Part shown: positions 24,633 to 31,811 of the stretch, in pieces
Layout of the letters: every line of letters starts with the position of its first letter
Numbering within the stretch: the stretch's first letter is position 1
DNA from: an uncultured Methanobacterium sp.
GTDB taxonomy: Archaea > Methanobacteriota > Methanobacteria > Methanobacteriales > Methanobacteriaceae
Direction: 5' to 3'
Assembly: GCF_963666025.1 (NCBI RefSeq)
Contig: NZ_OY762552.1
Coordinates: 124,001 to 188,000 of the forward strand
Length of the DNA stretch: 64,000 nucleotides
Notes under the pieces: model-generated
Databases searched by the model: none
What the model saw: only the letters and a program-made list of their open reading frames with translations
Told to the model about the DNA's origin: nothing
Program-made: the position numbers and the translations under genes

Positions 24633-24856
24633 TTAGAGGCCCCCATGGCCACTTCCCGGTATTTCTTATCAGCTTCAGCTATGGTGGTGTCCGCTAGGAA
24701 TGGTCTCACTTTACAACGGACTAAGCAAATTTCTGAGTAGCATTTCTCTTCACCTGTGCGCATGTCCAGGCCACACATGGCCCTGGTCGTGTTACATCGA
24801 GATTCAATCGCACTATCCACGTCATTTAACAGTTTTTTCACGAAATTATCCATCAT
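24629..24856 (-). CDS. Cysteine-rich hypothetical protein
   Basis: A 75-residue protein (start MMDNFVKKLLNDVDSAIES) with Cys at RCNTTRAMCGLDMRTGEEKCYSEICLVRC, about five to six potential metal ligands. The start ATG 24856 lies after AAAGGAGGGG and overlaps the stop of the 25002 gene; an upstream in-frame start at 24895 is less likely. Unknown role. Confidence 0.58.
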   Translation of the reverse strand: MMDNFVKKLLNDVDSAIESRCNTTRAMCGLDMRTGEEKCYSEICLVRCKVRPFLADTTIAEADKKYREVAMGASK

Positions 24857-25002
24857 AACCCCTCCTTTCCAAAAGGAATCTGGCAAGCTGGACAAATACT
24901 TTTGGCTTTCATTGCTGTAAGGCCGGCCTGTATATTTTGTTCAATAATACTCATCACTGACCCCTCATCCCTCTTAATATCAATTTTTTTGATTGAAAAC
25001 AT
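24853..25002 (-). CDS. Small protein with CxxC
   Basis: A 49-residue protein ending SICPACQIPFGKEGL, with a zinc-ribbon half. ATG 25002 is nine bases after AAGGGG; ATG 25011 is too close. It was found by reading a gap between called genes. Unknown role. Confidence 0.52.
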   Translation of the reverse strand: MFSIKKIDIKRDEGSVMSIIEQNIQAGLTAMKAKSICPACQIPFGKEGL

Positions 25003-25007
25003 GAATA

Positions 25008-25238
25008 TCATCCCCTTAAAATGCAAATCTCGAAAATTCTACCATCCTGGAACCTTTGATAAACCCTGGTTCCATTGCGAACCTCCCTGTCTGGAAACTC
25101 TGGAAGTTTCTCAACCCGTTTAGGACAATCCGGTTCATCAGTTACCTCTCGGATCTTAATGATCTGACTCTGTGGATCCTGGGAGGCCAGGACGGCCTGG
25201 ACCCGAGAAACAGTGTCAACCTTATAATGGTCAGCCAT
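25008..25238 (-). CDS. Small hypothetical protein
   Basis: A 76-residue protein, charged, with no cysteine cluster (SRVQAVLASQDPQSQIIKIREV, VYQRFQDGRIFEICILRG). It follows the 25239 gene immediately. Family unknown. Confidence 0.55.
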   Translation of the reverse strand: MADHYKVDTVSRVQAVLASQDPQSQIIKIREVTDEPDCPKRVEKLPEFPDREVRNGTRVYQRFQDGRIFEICILRG

Positions 25239-25667
25239 CTAGATCACATCCTCAGCCAGTTCTCTGATAGTTGTCAGGGGAACCTTGGAAAGACTGGTAT
25301 CATGGCCACATTTGTAGCAGTGAAAATAGATCCACCAGGTTCCATCTTCTCCAGGGACCCGCACTCCACCATCATGAGGGTGCATTCGGATATCACCCTG
25401 GTGGGATCCGCAGCTGCAACCAGTTTTTTTCAGAATGTTTCTGAAAGTCGGGTCATGGCAGATCCTTTCATTAATATAAGGATCTAGACCAGTGTCTTGC
25501 TCCCGGGAAGGGTAACTCAAGTATCCAGATGAAGTACCACACCACTTGCAGCCATGGCCACGAGGCTCTTCAACTTCAACTTCATTCTTATCACGATTCA
25601 TCATCCCCACAGCCCTACAATTAGGCTCATGAGTCCGATTGTGATTCTTATTAAAAACGTAACTCAT
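25239..25667 (-). CDS. Multi-zinc-finger protein
   Basis: A 142-residue Cys/His-rich protein: HGCKWCGTSS, RICHDPTF, KTGCSCGSHQG, and YFHCYKCGHDTSLS. It could bind two or more zinc ions. The conserved HxHDGG-like stretch (MHPHDGGVRVPG) resembles a primase-type zinc domain edge, but no catalytic motif follows. Its ATG overlaps the stop of the upstream gene. Confidence 0.6.
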   Translation of the reverse strand: MSYVFNKNHNRTHEPNCRAVGMMNRDKNEVEVEEPRGHGCKWCGTSSGYLSYPSREQDTGLDPYINERICHDPTFRNILKKTGCSCGSHQGDIRMHPHDGGVRVPGEDGTWWIYFHCYKCGHDTSLSKVPLTTIRELAEDVI

Positions 25668-25840
25668 CAGCTCACCACCGGGACATGGACTTTTAAAAAC
25701 TGCCAGGAAGGATGGCCCTCATCAATATATGCCTGGGCTTCCTCCGGCGTGTTAAAGGAATCCAATGGTTTCAAGCAAGGCTCATCCTTATAATCCCAGG
25801 GCATGACCACAACATAAATAAAATGAGTGTAGCCTTTCAT
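25667..25840 (-). CDS. Small hypothetical protein
   Basis: A 57-residue protein (start MKGYTHFIYVVVMPWDYK), with FNTPEEAQAYIDEGHP, a pattern as in small viral 'DUF'-like proteins with one beta hairpin and a helix. It overlaps the ATG of the next gene by one base. Found in a gap between called genes. Confidence 0.55.
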   Translation of the reverse strand: MKGYTHFIYVVVMPWDYKDEPCLKPLDSFNTPEEAQAYIDEGHPSWQFLKVHVPVVS

Positions 25841-26200
25841 CTAAGCCACCCCAACAGGACATTTTACCTGCGCAGCGGTTTTCTGGAACTTCATCTTACT
25901 GATAACATGGAGAAATGCCCGGCCAATATCCTCCTCAATCTTCAAGTAAGCATCAGTCCTTCTGACCTGGCCAGAGTAAACCAGGTGACTGACATCCACC
26001 AGCTGGACAATATTCAGTTTCAAAGCATGCCTTGAGATGTTCTTCAAATCCGGAAGGGCCAAATCACCAGCAATCTCCTCCCCTTTACAGAAGAGCTGAT
26101 ACTGATTACCATGGCAAGTGATAGTCAAGTCTTTCCCAGAATCCATAATGATGACTCTATTCAGGACATTTCTGACTTTTTGATTTAATTTGGAAGCCAT
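25841..26200 (-). CDS. Hypothetical protein
   Basis: A 119-residue protein with beta-rich N-terminal half (LTITCHGNQYQLFCKGEEIAG) and helical C-terminal half. One base from the next gene. Family not recognised. Confidence 0.58.
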   Translation of the reverse strand: MASKLNQKVRNVLNRVIIMDSGKDLTITCHGNQYQLFCKGEEIAGDLALPDLKNISRHALKLNIVQLVDVSHLVYSGQVRRTDAYLKIEEDIGRAFLHVISKMKFQKTAAQVKCPVGVA

Positions 26201-26201
26201 A

Positions 26202-26699
26202 TTAATCGCCCGCTATTTTGAATTTAGCTTCTAAATCCGCTAATTTATCAACCGCATAGTCCAAGGCAGGCTCATAAAAACCTCCAGCAATGAGCTTTCT
26301 TATAACTCCTACATGTTCAGATGAGCCAATACTCCCTCGGCACATATCTAAAGCTCCATGATCCCTCTCTTCCAAGTAAAGTTTTAAAGATTTAACATAG
26401 AGTCTTAAATTATGGATTTTACCCCCAATATGGCCCCAAGCATGAGGATCATCATTTATATACCATTCCCTAACAGCTTCAGGATCAGATATTATGAAGG
26501 ATGGCCTTTTTCCAGGCCCCATACAAGGTAAACCCAATTTTGCACATGTCAAAATAACAGAATTGTTATCATGATTTTTCCTGAAATCTAAGGGACCCCC
26601 ACAATTCGGACATCTCCTCGGATAACCCAAAGTCCGCTCAAAATCAGATAAATCACTCATTTCAAATTCAATGTAAGGTCCCCGTTGTGTTCTGATCAT
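26202..26699 (-). CDS. Zinc-ribbon protein
   Basis: A 165-residue protein with CPNCGGPLDFRKN and a second pair spread over LTCAKLGLPC, a possible zinc ribbon, followed by a helical region (LRLYVKSLKLYLEER, AVDKLADLEAKF). It opens the early operon's second gene position. No family recognised. Confidence 0.6.
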   Translation of the reverse strand: MIRTQRGPYIEFEMSDLSDFERTLGYPRRCPNCGGPLDFRKNHDNNSVILTCAKLGLPCMGPGKRPSFIISDPEAVREWYINDDPHAWGHIGGKIHNLRLYVKSLKLYLEERDHGALDMCRGSIGSSEHVGVIRKLIAGGFYEPALDYAVDKLADLEAKFKIAGD

Positions 26700-26704
26700 T
26701 TAAA

Positions 26705-26890
26705 TCATTCCTCCCATTTCTGAAGGATAATCGTGTGAACAATCTCGGTCAGATTTTCTTCAGGATCCTCACAAAAAACAATAGTATTCTTAGAATCCCA
26801 TCTAGGGACCCAACCATCTTCCTCATGGGCTTGGAGTTCTTTTTCAAAAGCTACCTTAGTTTCTTCCAGGACCCGAGTTTTCATTGGCAT
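26705..26890 (-). CDS. Small hypothetical protein
   Basis: A 61-residue protein with the pattern AFEKELQAHEEDGWVPRWDSKNTIVFCEDP, similar in layout to DUF1737-like small proteins (aligned strand-helix-strand). GGAGG lies 12 bases before the ATG. Function unknown. Confidence 0.55.
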   Translation of the reverse strand: MPMKTRVLEETKVAFEKELQAHEEDGWVPRWDSKNTIVFCEDPEENLTEIVHTIILQKWEE

Positions 26891-26896
26891 ATAGAA

Positions 26897-26995
26897 TCAA
26901 CCTCCCCAGTGTTCCCTCATGAGCTTAGGCTCTCTGCATTCGACACAACATTCATCGCCATTTTGGCACTGCATTCTGCATCCATTACGGTTCAT
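26897..26995 (-). CDS. Tiny Cys-rich protein, first gene of early operon
   Basis: A 32-residue protein with six Cys (GCRMQCQNGDECCVECREP). It begins 20 bases after motif copy 4 with GTGGAG as ribosome site. It could chelate a zinc ion. It is the first gene of the leftward early transcript that runs to 18757. Confidence 0.5.
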   Translation of the reverse strand: MNRNGCRMQCQNGDECCVECREPKLMREHWGG

Positions 26996-27014
26996 TTTAA
27001 TATTCTCCACAAGA

Positions 27015-27026
27015 TTTGGTCGTCCC
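27015..27026 (-). promoter_or_regulatory. GGGACGACCAAA motif, copy 4
   Basis: Leftward GGGACGACCAAA about 20 bases before the first early gene. No strong TATA box is seen, but TTTTAAGATG lies about 40 bases upstream. It probably marks the main early promoter. Confidence 0.55.
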
Positions 27027-27077
27027 CTAAATAACTCCTGTGTAGGAGGGGGTGGGGGAAAAACATCTTAAAACAAC

Positions 27078-27197
<120 letters not shown>

Positions 27198-27255
27198 TAT
27201 TATAATATAATAAAACTAAAAGAAGAATAAATAAAATAAATATGCGTCTATCGGG

Positions 27256-27405
27256 TGCGCATATGCGCATGGTTTCTACGCATAGTTTTTCAAAATTTAA
27301 ATTGTAATTAGTGCACATACACTGTGCGCATATACGCATTGTTTCTGCGCATAGTTTTTTATGAATTAAATAGTGCGCAGTGCGCAGACACCGTGCGCAT
27401 ATAGG
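27256..27405. repeat. Direct repeats with GCGCATATGCGC core
   Basis: Two copies of a 46-48-base unit (27256-27302 and 27324-27371) starting TGCGCATATRCGCAT, with middle GTTTCTRCGCATAGTTTTT and ending AATTTAAAT/GAATTAAAT. Partial copies (GTGCGCAGTGCGCAG, GTGCGCATATAGG) follow to 27405. Strings like GCGCATATGCGC are self-complementary. Together with the AAT tract this looks like an iteron-type origin or partition site (inference). Confidence 0.65.
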
Positions 27406-27448
27406 GATAGGATTGACCTGTGAGAATTTATAATGCTCAAAAATGAGA

Positions 27449-28045
27449 TCAACTTTCAATGATCTCACCTTCTAATATCTCTTTTAATGTTGCATAATTA
27501 ACATTTAAAGCATTAGTCCAAAGTTTAATGTCATTTTCATTTAAAACACCCGTATAAGTATATTGCTGTCTGAAAAATCTTATAGCATCATCCCATGCTT
27601 TATCAACATCAATTTTTTCTACTTCTCTCAAATTAAAAGTAACAGAATCAATAATTCCTTCATTGCATGGTTTGATTACTTTTTCAGTAACCAGATCTTT
27701 CATTTCTTCAAGAGTTAAATTTAATTCAATTCTTCGGACCTCAAGTGTTGTTTCTGGGATTACTTTATCTCTCAAATAACAACGGATTAAATCTTTAATA
27801 ACTTCGTCTTCTTTCTCAGGATCTATGTTAATGTCCTGCTTTAATTTCTCAAGTTGAGTTTCAATGTCATGTAATTGTTTGAGTAAAATATCTCGTTGTT
27901 GCTCTAAAATATGATATGTTGCGCTTTTCCCCATAAGTGATTTATATCCTGCTATCATTGCATGGGAAGGTTTAATTCCTAATTTTTGACCCTGTTCAAC
28001 TATCTCCTGATTTTTTTTATTAATGTATGTATTTATGCGCACCAT
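27449..28045 (-). CDS. Ribbon-helix-helix type DNA-binding protein with coiled coil
   Basis: A 198-residue protein. The first 40 residues (MVRINTYINKKNQEIVEQGQ then SHAMIAGYKSLMG) follow the ribbon-helix-helix pattern of strand, helix, helix. Next is a coiled coil (YHILEQQRDILLKQLHDIETQLEKL, residues about 45-75) for assembly and then an unfamiliar C-terminal domain. ATG 28045 is chosen because AAGGGGACG lies just upstream; the open frame further right is antisense to another gene and not convincing. G/T-rich repeats lie on both sides. It could be the repressor, a copy-control or partition protein. Confidence 0.65.
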   Translation of the reverse strand: MVRINTYINKKNQEIVEQGQKLGIKPSHAMIAGYKSLMGKSATYHILEQQRDILLKQLHDIETQLEKLKQDINIDPEKEDEVIKDLIRCYLRDKVIPETTLEVRRIELNLTLEEMKDLVTEKVIKPCNEGIIDSVTFNLREVEKIDVDKAWDDAIRFFRQQYTYTGVLNENDIKLWTNALNVNYATLKEILEGEIIES

Positions 28046-28059
28046 TATCGTCCCCTTAT

Positions 28060-28130
28060 TTGTGTTTTTGTGCTTATGTGTAAAATTATGTTGAAGTAAC
28101 TCCATATATAATTTGTGTTTTTGTGTAATT
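28060..28130. promoter_or_regulatory. G/T repeats upstream of the RHH gene
   Basis: TTTGTGTTTTTGTGCTTATGTGTAAAATT and TTTGTGTTTTTGTGTAATTG (28059-28087 and 28113-28132) lie 15 and 70 bases upstream of the RHH start and share TTTGTGTTTTTGTG with the copies at 27078-27156. Candidate binding sites for the RHH protein, between it and the divergent 28227 gene. Confidence 0.5.
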
Positions 28131-28162
28131 GATATATAATTAATATTCGTATTTACACAAAG

Positions 28163-28170
28163 TTTATAAA
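28163..28170 (+). promoter_or_regulatory. TATA box of the divergent small gene
   Basis: TTTATAAA 24 bases before the ATG at 28194 (would give a nearly leaderless transcript) and 57 bases before the ATG at 28227, which has a GGGAG ribosome site. Confidence 0.45.
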
Positions 28171-28226
28171 CCAAAAAACCAAAATATTTAAACATGAAAT
28201 GCGAAACAGAAGTCAGGGAGATACTC

Positions 28227-28439
28227 ATGTCATCTGACTCAAATGCAAAAACTCGTACTAGTGCAACTGTAACATCTAAAAAATTAGTAATATTCAAAGC
28301 TGTAGCTGGCCTGAAATATGATGAGGACCCCATGAATTCTGCATGGGAAGAAGCTGCCACTTTGTTCCTTAAACATAACAAAGAACTATTAAAAGAACTT
28401 AATATGGAAATTGGAGATATTATTAAAGAAGACAAATAA
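28227..28439 (+). CDS. Small divergent regulator-like protein
   Basis: A 70-residue protein (MSSDSNAKTRTSATVTSKKL) with a helical body (NSAWEEAATLFLKHNKELLKEL). ATG 28227 is chosen on GGGAG six bases upstream; a longer version from ATG 28194 is possible. It is transcribed away from the RHH gene across the shared repeat region, the layout of a repressor and anti-repressor pair. Family not recognised; role inferred from arrangement. Confidence 0.5.
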   Translation: MSSDSNAKTRTSATVTSKKLVIFKAVAGLKYDEDPMNSAWEEAATLFLKHNKELLKELNMEIGDIIKEDK

Positions 28440-28492
28440 TTTTCTTTTTGATTACAGGATCCTTGGTTTAGTGTATCAATATAACAGTAATG

Positions 28493-28504
28493 TTTGGTCG
28501 CCCC
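28493..28504 (-). promoter_or_regulatory. GGGGCGACCAAA motif, copy 5
   Basis: Leftward TCAGGGGCGACCAAACA, about 22 bases downstream of TATA-like ATTATAATATTT. It stands between the 28540 gene stop and the divergent region and differs by one base from the other copies. Confidence 0.5.
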
Positions 28505-28539
28505 TGATTTGTAAATATTATAATTATTTTCTGGGAGGT

Positions 28540-28776
28540 TCACCATTTAGTGACCACCACTTTACTGTCCTGTTCTGTGAGTAGTTTTCCTATGATTTTC
28601 TCCCGGGTTCGGATGTTTTCTTCGCCCTGTTTTTTCAGTTCTTCATATCTGGTTGTACCAGGTTGAAGTTGTAATATTTCTGCGTATATCTTATCATATT
28701 CTCTTCCGAGGATTCGGAGGGTTTGTCGGGTGTTGTTCTCATAAATTATATTAGGTTGTTTGGTTATAGTTTCCAA
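28540..28776 (-). CDS. Small helical protein
   Basis: A 78-residue protein rich in charged helices (TRQTLRILGREYDKIYAEIL, RYEELKKQGEENIRTREKIIGKLL). The start is a TTG at 28776, supported by AGGTG five bases upstream. No family recognised. It sits between the control region and the surface-protein gene. Confidence 0.55.
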   Translation of the reverse strand: METITKQPNIIYENNTRQTLRILGREYDKIYAEILQLQPGTTRYEELKKQGEENIRTREKIIGKLLTEQDSKVVVTKW

Positions 28777-29228
28777 TGCAGCACCTTCGGTAACGGGGTG
28801 CGTGTAGGAGCCATGGAGAGATTACATATACTTTTGTCGGCATGTGGAGGCCCTCCATGGCAACGTCCCCATTTATTGTTTTTTTGGTTAGTTGGTTATC
28901 ACTGGGGAAGGTATATCAACAACAACATGGAGAGCATTTGAGAAGTAATATTTGGGGTTGAGGAGGGTATTTAAGTAAATGATTTTTCCAAAAATAAAAG
29001 CGTATTAAATGTTACTGTGGTACTAATAAAACAAAAATATTTAAAAAAATCAATCATTTACTTTAAATCATGAAATGTTGGAGGAATGTAAGTCATATCT
29101 CCTTTTTTTCTATTTTTGATGTAGCATTAGTAATTAAAATCCCCTAATTAGAGTTATATTTCCTGGAATTCTGGATCTTCATCTAATGACTCTAACGCCA
29201 GGCTCACCCCATCATGCTTCATTCAAAG
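28777..29228. other. Gene-free stretch with G+C-rich palindromic segment
   Basis: About 450 bases. Around 28811-28862 sit GCCATGGAGA and GGAGGCCCTCCATGGC, which pair as CCATGGAG/CTCCATGG; the rest is AT-rich. A 22-codon leftward frame (29222-29154) begins after the surface-protein stop but has no ribosome site. No gene is convincing. Confidence 0.4.
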
Positions 29229-29795
29229 TTAAGGGCGTTTCTTATAATCTCTTTTTGCAATGATGAATCCTGCTGCAACTAATAAAACTGCTACACCTGG
29301 AAAACCTAAATTTACTCCTGTTGGTTTATCTTTGATATTTATTGTAGCAGCATTGTTACTTGGATCATGATCCGTTTGGCATGATGTGTCGATAGATATA
29401 GTTGCACCACCTGCTTTTATAACTTTAAAACGCATGACTAAAGTTCTTGTCCAACCTGAGGGTAACGTATCAATAATCCAATTTCCTGTTTCTTGGTTGT
29501 AACCTTCAAATCGACCACCATTAGGGTCCGTAATGTAATATTCAAGTAATTCAAGTTTATCATTAGAGTAAGTAATATGTGCTGTGACTTTGGTTTTTTC
29601 ATTATCTGTTGTTACCCAACTAGGCCCTGAATTTATAACATTTAGATTAACCGTTATCGTATCACCTACACTCAATTCACTTGATACTGGAAAGACCTCA
29701 GCTTTAATGTTAGTATCAACCTCTTGTGCAGAAATAAGGCCAGCTAACACAATTCCCACTAAAAAAATAGGCAATATTAAAAATGCTTTGCGCAT
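29229..29795 (-). CDS. Exported, membrane-anchored surface protein
   Basis: A 188-residue protein with a signal peptide (residues 1-23, cleavage near LISAQE), a beta-sandwich domain with TITVNLNVINSGPSWVTTDN, a CARDB/DUF11-like fold, and a C-terminal anchor (NLGFPGVAVLLVAAGFIIAKRDYKK). This layout is common for methanogen cell-surface proteins. Located between integrase and control genes it could change the lysogen surface, as lysogenic-conversion genes do (inference). SD GAGGGGGG lies before the ATG. Confidence 0.68.
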   Translation of the reverse strand: MRKAFLILPIFLVGIVLAGLISAQEVDTNIKAEVFPVSSELSVGDTITVNLNVINSGPSWVTTDNEKTKVTAHITYSNDKLELLEYYITDPNGGRFEGYNQETGNWIIDTLPSGWTRTLVMRFKVIKAGGATISIDTSCQTDHDPSNNAATINIKDKPTGVNLGFPGVAVLLVAAGFIIAKRDYKKRP

Positions 29796-29836
29796 TTTAA
29801 ACCCCCCTCTTAAAATTTATTAATTAATGTATTGAG

Positions 29837-29927
29837 GGTGTCAAACCATTTGTCCGGTTTTTGGTGCCTGTTAAAAATAATCGGTTTTCATGAAGGTACA
29901 ACAATTAAGTAGTCTTAATTTGACACC
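29837..29927. repeat. Nested inverted repeats between integrase and surface gene
   Basis: GGTGTCAAA (29837-29845) pairs with TTTGACACC (29919-29927), and inside AATTAAG-TAGT-CTTAATT (29903-29920) forms a hairpin. The 29796-29995 gap holds no gene. Possible integrase arm sites, terminator, or control site. Confidence 0.4.
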
Positions 29928-29995
29928 TTCAAATATTGTAATAATATTTATTTTTTATGGTATTTAATATCTAGTTTAAATAAAAAATTTAAGAA

Positions 29996-31141
29996 TTAGG
30001 GAAGTTTCTCCTGTTTTTCTTTATCATGTATCATTTTTTTGAAGTGTTCCAGGTCTTTTTTCATCTGTCTGTTTTCCTCTTCTAAAGCTAACAGTTTTTC
30101 ATCTGTATTGTCGATCACGGTCACTTCTTCGAGGAATGTTAACCTATGCACTCCTTTTAAATATGATTTTAACATTTTAGCTGCATTGCTTTTAAAGTAA
30201 TTCTGAGTTACACCTGCCTGTTTGTGACCCATCATAAGTCTGATGTGTTTATAATAAACTTCTGCATCTTCCATTTCGTTGGCGAAGAATGTTCTGAAAC
30301 TTTTAGAGGTTACAAAAGCGAACTTTCCAACTTTCTTATCCCCCCATAATTTTTTATTCATTGAATGTAAATATTTGGCAACTGCACGATACTCAGTCTT
30401 TCGCTGTTGCTTATATGCTCTGAATATCGGAACATCTTCATCAGCAGGCGGTTGATCCTTGAAGTAATCAATAATAAAATTAAATGATTCAGGCGAAGAA
30501 AAGGTAATATGCTGTTTATTTGTTTTGAATCTCCACATACGCCAGACAGGTGTGATTCCCTTTACTTTTTCATTAATTTCATATAACTCATCCAGGCCAT
30601 CTACTTTGAACTTTTGCTTTCTGATTTTAAAATAGTAATTTATTGCAGAAATCAGTTCACTGACATTGATTGAAGTTGCGTCACTGTAATTCATAGCACT
30701 ACTGGCCATGAAGCTGAATAATGCCCGATACTGTACGTTTGATAAGGATATGATTCTCCTTATAGCATCATGTTGAGGGAGATCCTCATATAATATATAA
30801 TAGTTTTCAGGGACTCCAAGAACTGTTTTTGCAGGTGTTTTAATCTCAAAACAATGGTAAAATGTTTTAACACTGTCGATTGTTATTTTTTGACTATACT
30901 TTGTGATTCCTCTTTTTTCTAGGAATATAATAAAATCATCAAAATAACCGGGTAAGCTTCTTTCATCCATCCAAGGATATTTTATTTGCTCTTCCCGTGC
31001 TTCTTGTATTAATTCTGTTGGTGTTTTCTTTGTTGAGTTAATGTAATGCTGAATGTCCTTCGTATATTTCAGTTTAGTGTTCTTTTTACGAGGTTTGCTT
31101 TTTAGGAAATATTTGAATTTAGGGTCTTGTAGGATATCCAT
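29996..31141 (-). CDS. int: Tyrosine-recombinase integrase
   Basis: A 381-residue integrase of archaeal-virus type. The N-terminal half has a SAM-like DNA-binding domain. In the catalytic part the Arg-I position is Asn (SSAMNYSDATSI, N151), Arg-II is present (SKSFRTFF, R283), His is in MGHKQAG (H306) and the nucleophile Tyr in QNYFKS (Y315). A coiled coil (residues about 345-375) closes the protein. It inserts and excises the provirus and defines the right end. The unusual Arg-I should be checked; the related archaeal families vary there. The attachment site could not be found without the left end. Confidence 0.85.
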   Translation of the reverse strand: MDILQDPKFKYFLKSKPRKKNTKLKYTKDIQHYINSTKKTPTELIQEAREEQIKYPWMDERSLPGYFDDFIIFLEKRGITKYSQKITIDSVKTFYHCFEIKTPAKTVLGVPENYYILYEDLPQHDAIRRIISLSNVQYRALFSFMASSAMNYSDATSINVSELISAINYYFKIRKQKFKVDGLDELYEINEKVKGITPVWRMWRFKTNKQHITFSSPESFNFIIDYFKDQPPADEDVPIFRAYKQQRKTEYRAVAKYLHSMNKKLWGDKKVGKFAFVTSKSFRTFFANEMEDAEVYYKHIRLMMGHKQAGVTQNYFKSNAAKMLKSYLKGVHRLTFLEEVTVIDNTDEKLLALEEENRQMKKDLEHFKKMIHDKEKQEKLP

Positions 31142-31283
31142 GGCAGATCTTTTTTATGTAAAGTAAATCTATACTTATTCTTAGAGCGAGCAATTGACAA
31201 CTATTTCCTAATTAACCTTTACTAATTTTGAGAGATTAGTATATACAACTTCATCCCATAATAAAAAATAGGGGGAATTTGAT

Positions 31284-31475
31284 ATGGACCAATTGGAAAA
31301 ACTTAAAAAAATAACAATGCCCACAGCCAGGGTATCATTTAAAGCTGTTTCAAATGTAATAGTGTATAAAGTAGAATCCAGTAAGATAATGACTGTTACT
31401 CCTGCAGGGTATTATATAACCAAAAGTCATATTGGGAGTAATCCTTCAGCTTTCAATACTGTGAAATCATTTTAA
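31284..31475 (+). CDS. Small hypothetical protein near provirus end
   Basis: A 63-residue protein (MDQLEKLKKITMPTARVSF) with a good ribosome site (AGGGGGAAT). No family recognised. It lies in the gap 31142-31811 that must contain the attachment site, so it may be host or viral. An inverted repeat ACTAAT/ATTAGT occurs just before it. Confidence 0.4.
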   Translation: MDQLEKLKKITMPTARVSFKAVSNVIVYKVESSKIMTVTPAGYYITKSHIGSNPSAFNTVKSF

Positions 31476-31811
31476 TTTTTATATCTGTAATTTGAGTTAC
31501 CTAATTATTTTTTTAATCAATTTGCTCAACCATATCCTTGATGGGTTGTAAATAATCTGAATGACACCCATCTATATATTTTTAGGTACCATAAGGAATT
31601 ACAGGGGATGTATCTATTATATTTTGGATATTAAGGGAATATTCAGTCACTTATTAGTTTGGTCACCGTTCAATTTATTAAAATTGAGGTATATACTAAG
31701 ATTAACCTACAGTAATAATTCTCTAATTAATAACTCTAATAAATTGCTTAACTAACTCTAATAATTGCTTAAACTTGAAAGTTTTTCATGTTTTAATCAA
31801 ATGGGAGGCCA

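Noticed and set aside
28046..28546. N-terminal extension of the RHH protein to 365 residues
   Set aside because: It is antisense to the small 28227 gene and crosses G/T repeats; a good ribosome site lies before 28045.
29154..29222. 22-codon frame after the surface-protein gene
   Set aside because: No ribosome site and too short to support.
31561..31755. Rightward 64-codon frame after the integrase
   Set aside because: No ribosome site and AT-driven amino-acid use. The stretch 31476-31811 seems to be gene-free.
31142..31811. Attachment site (attR) sequence
   Set aside because: Needs the left end of the provirus for a direct-repeat match; no tRNA gene is found here.
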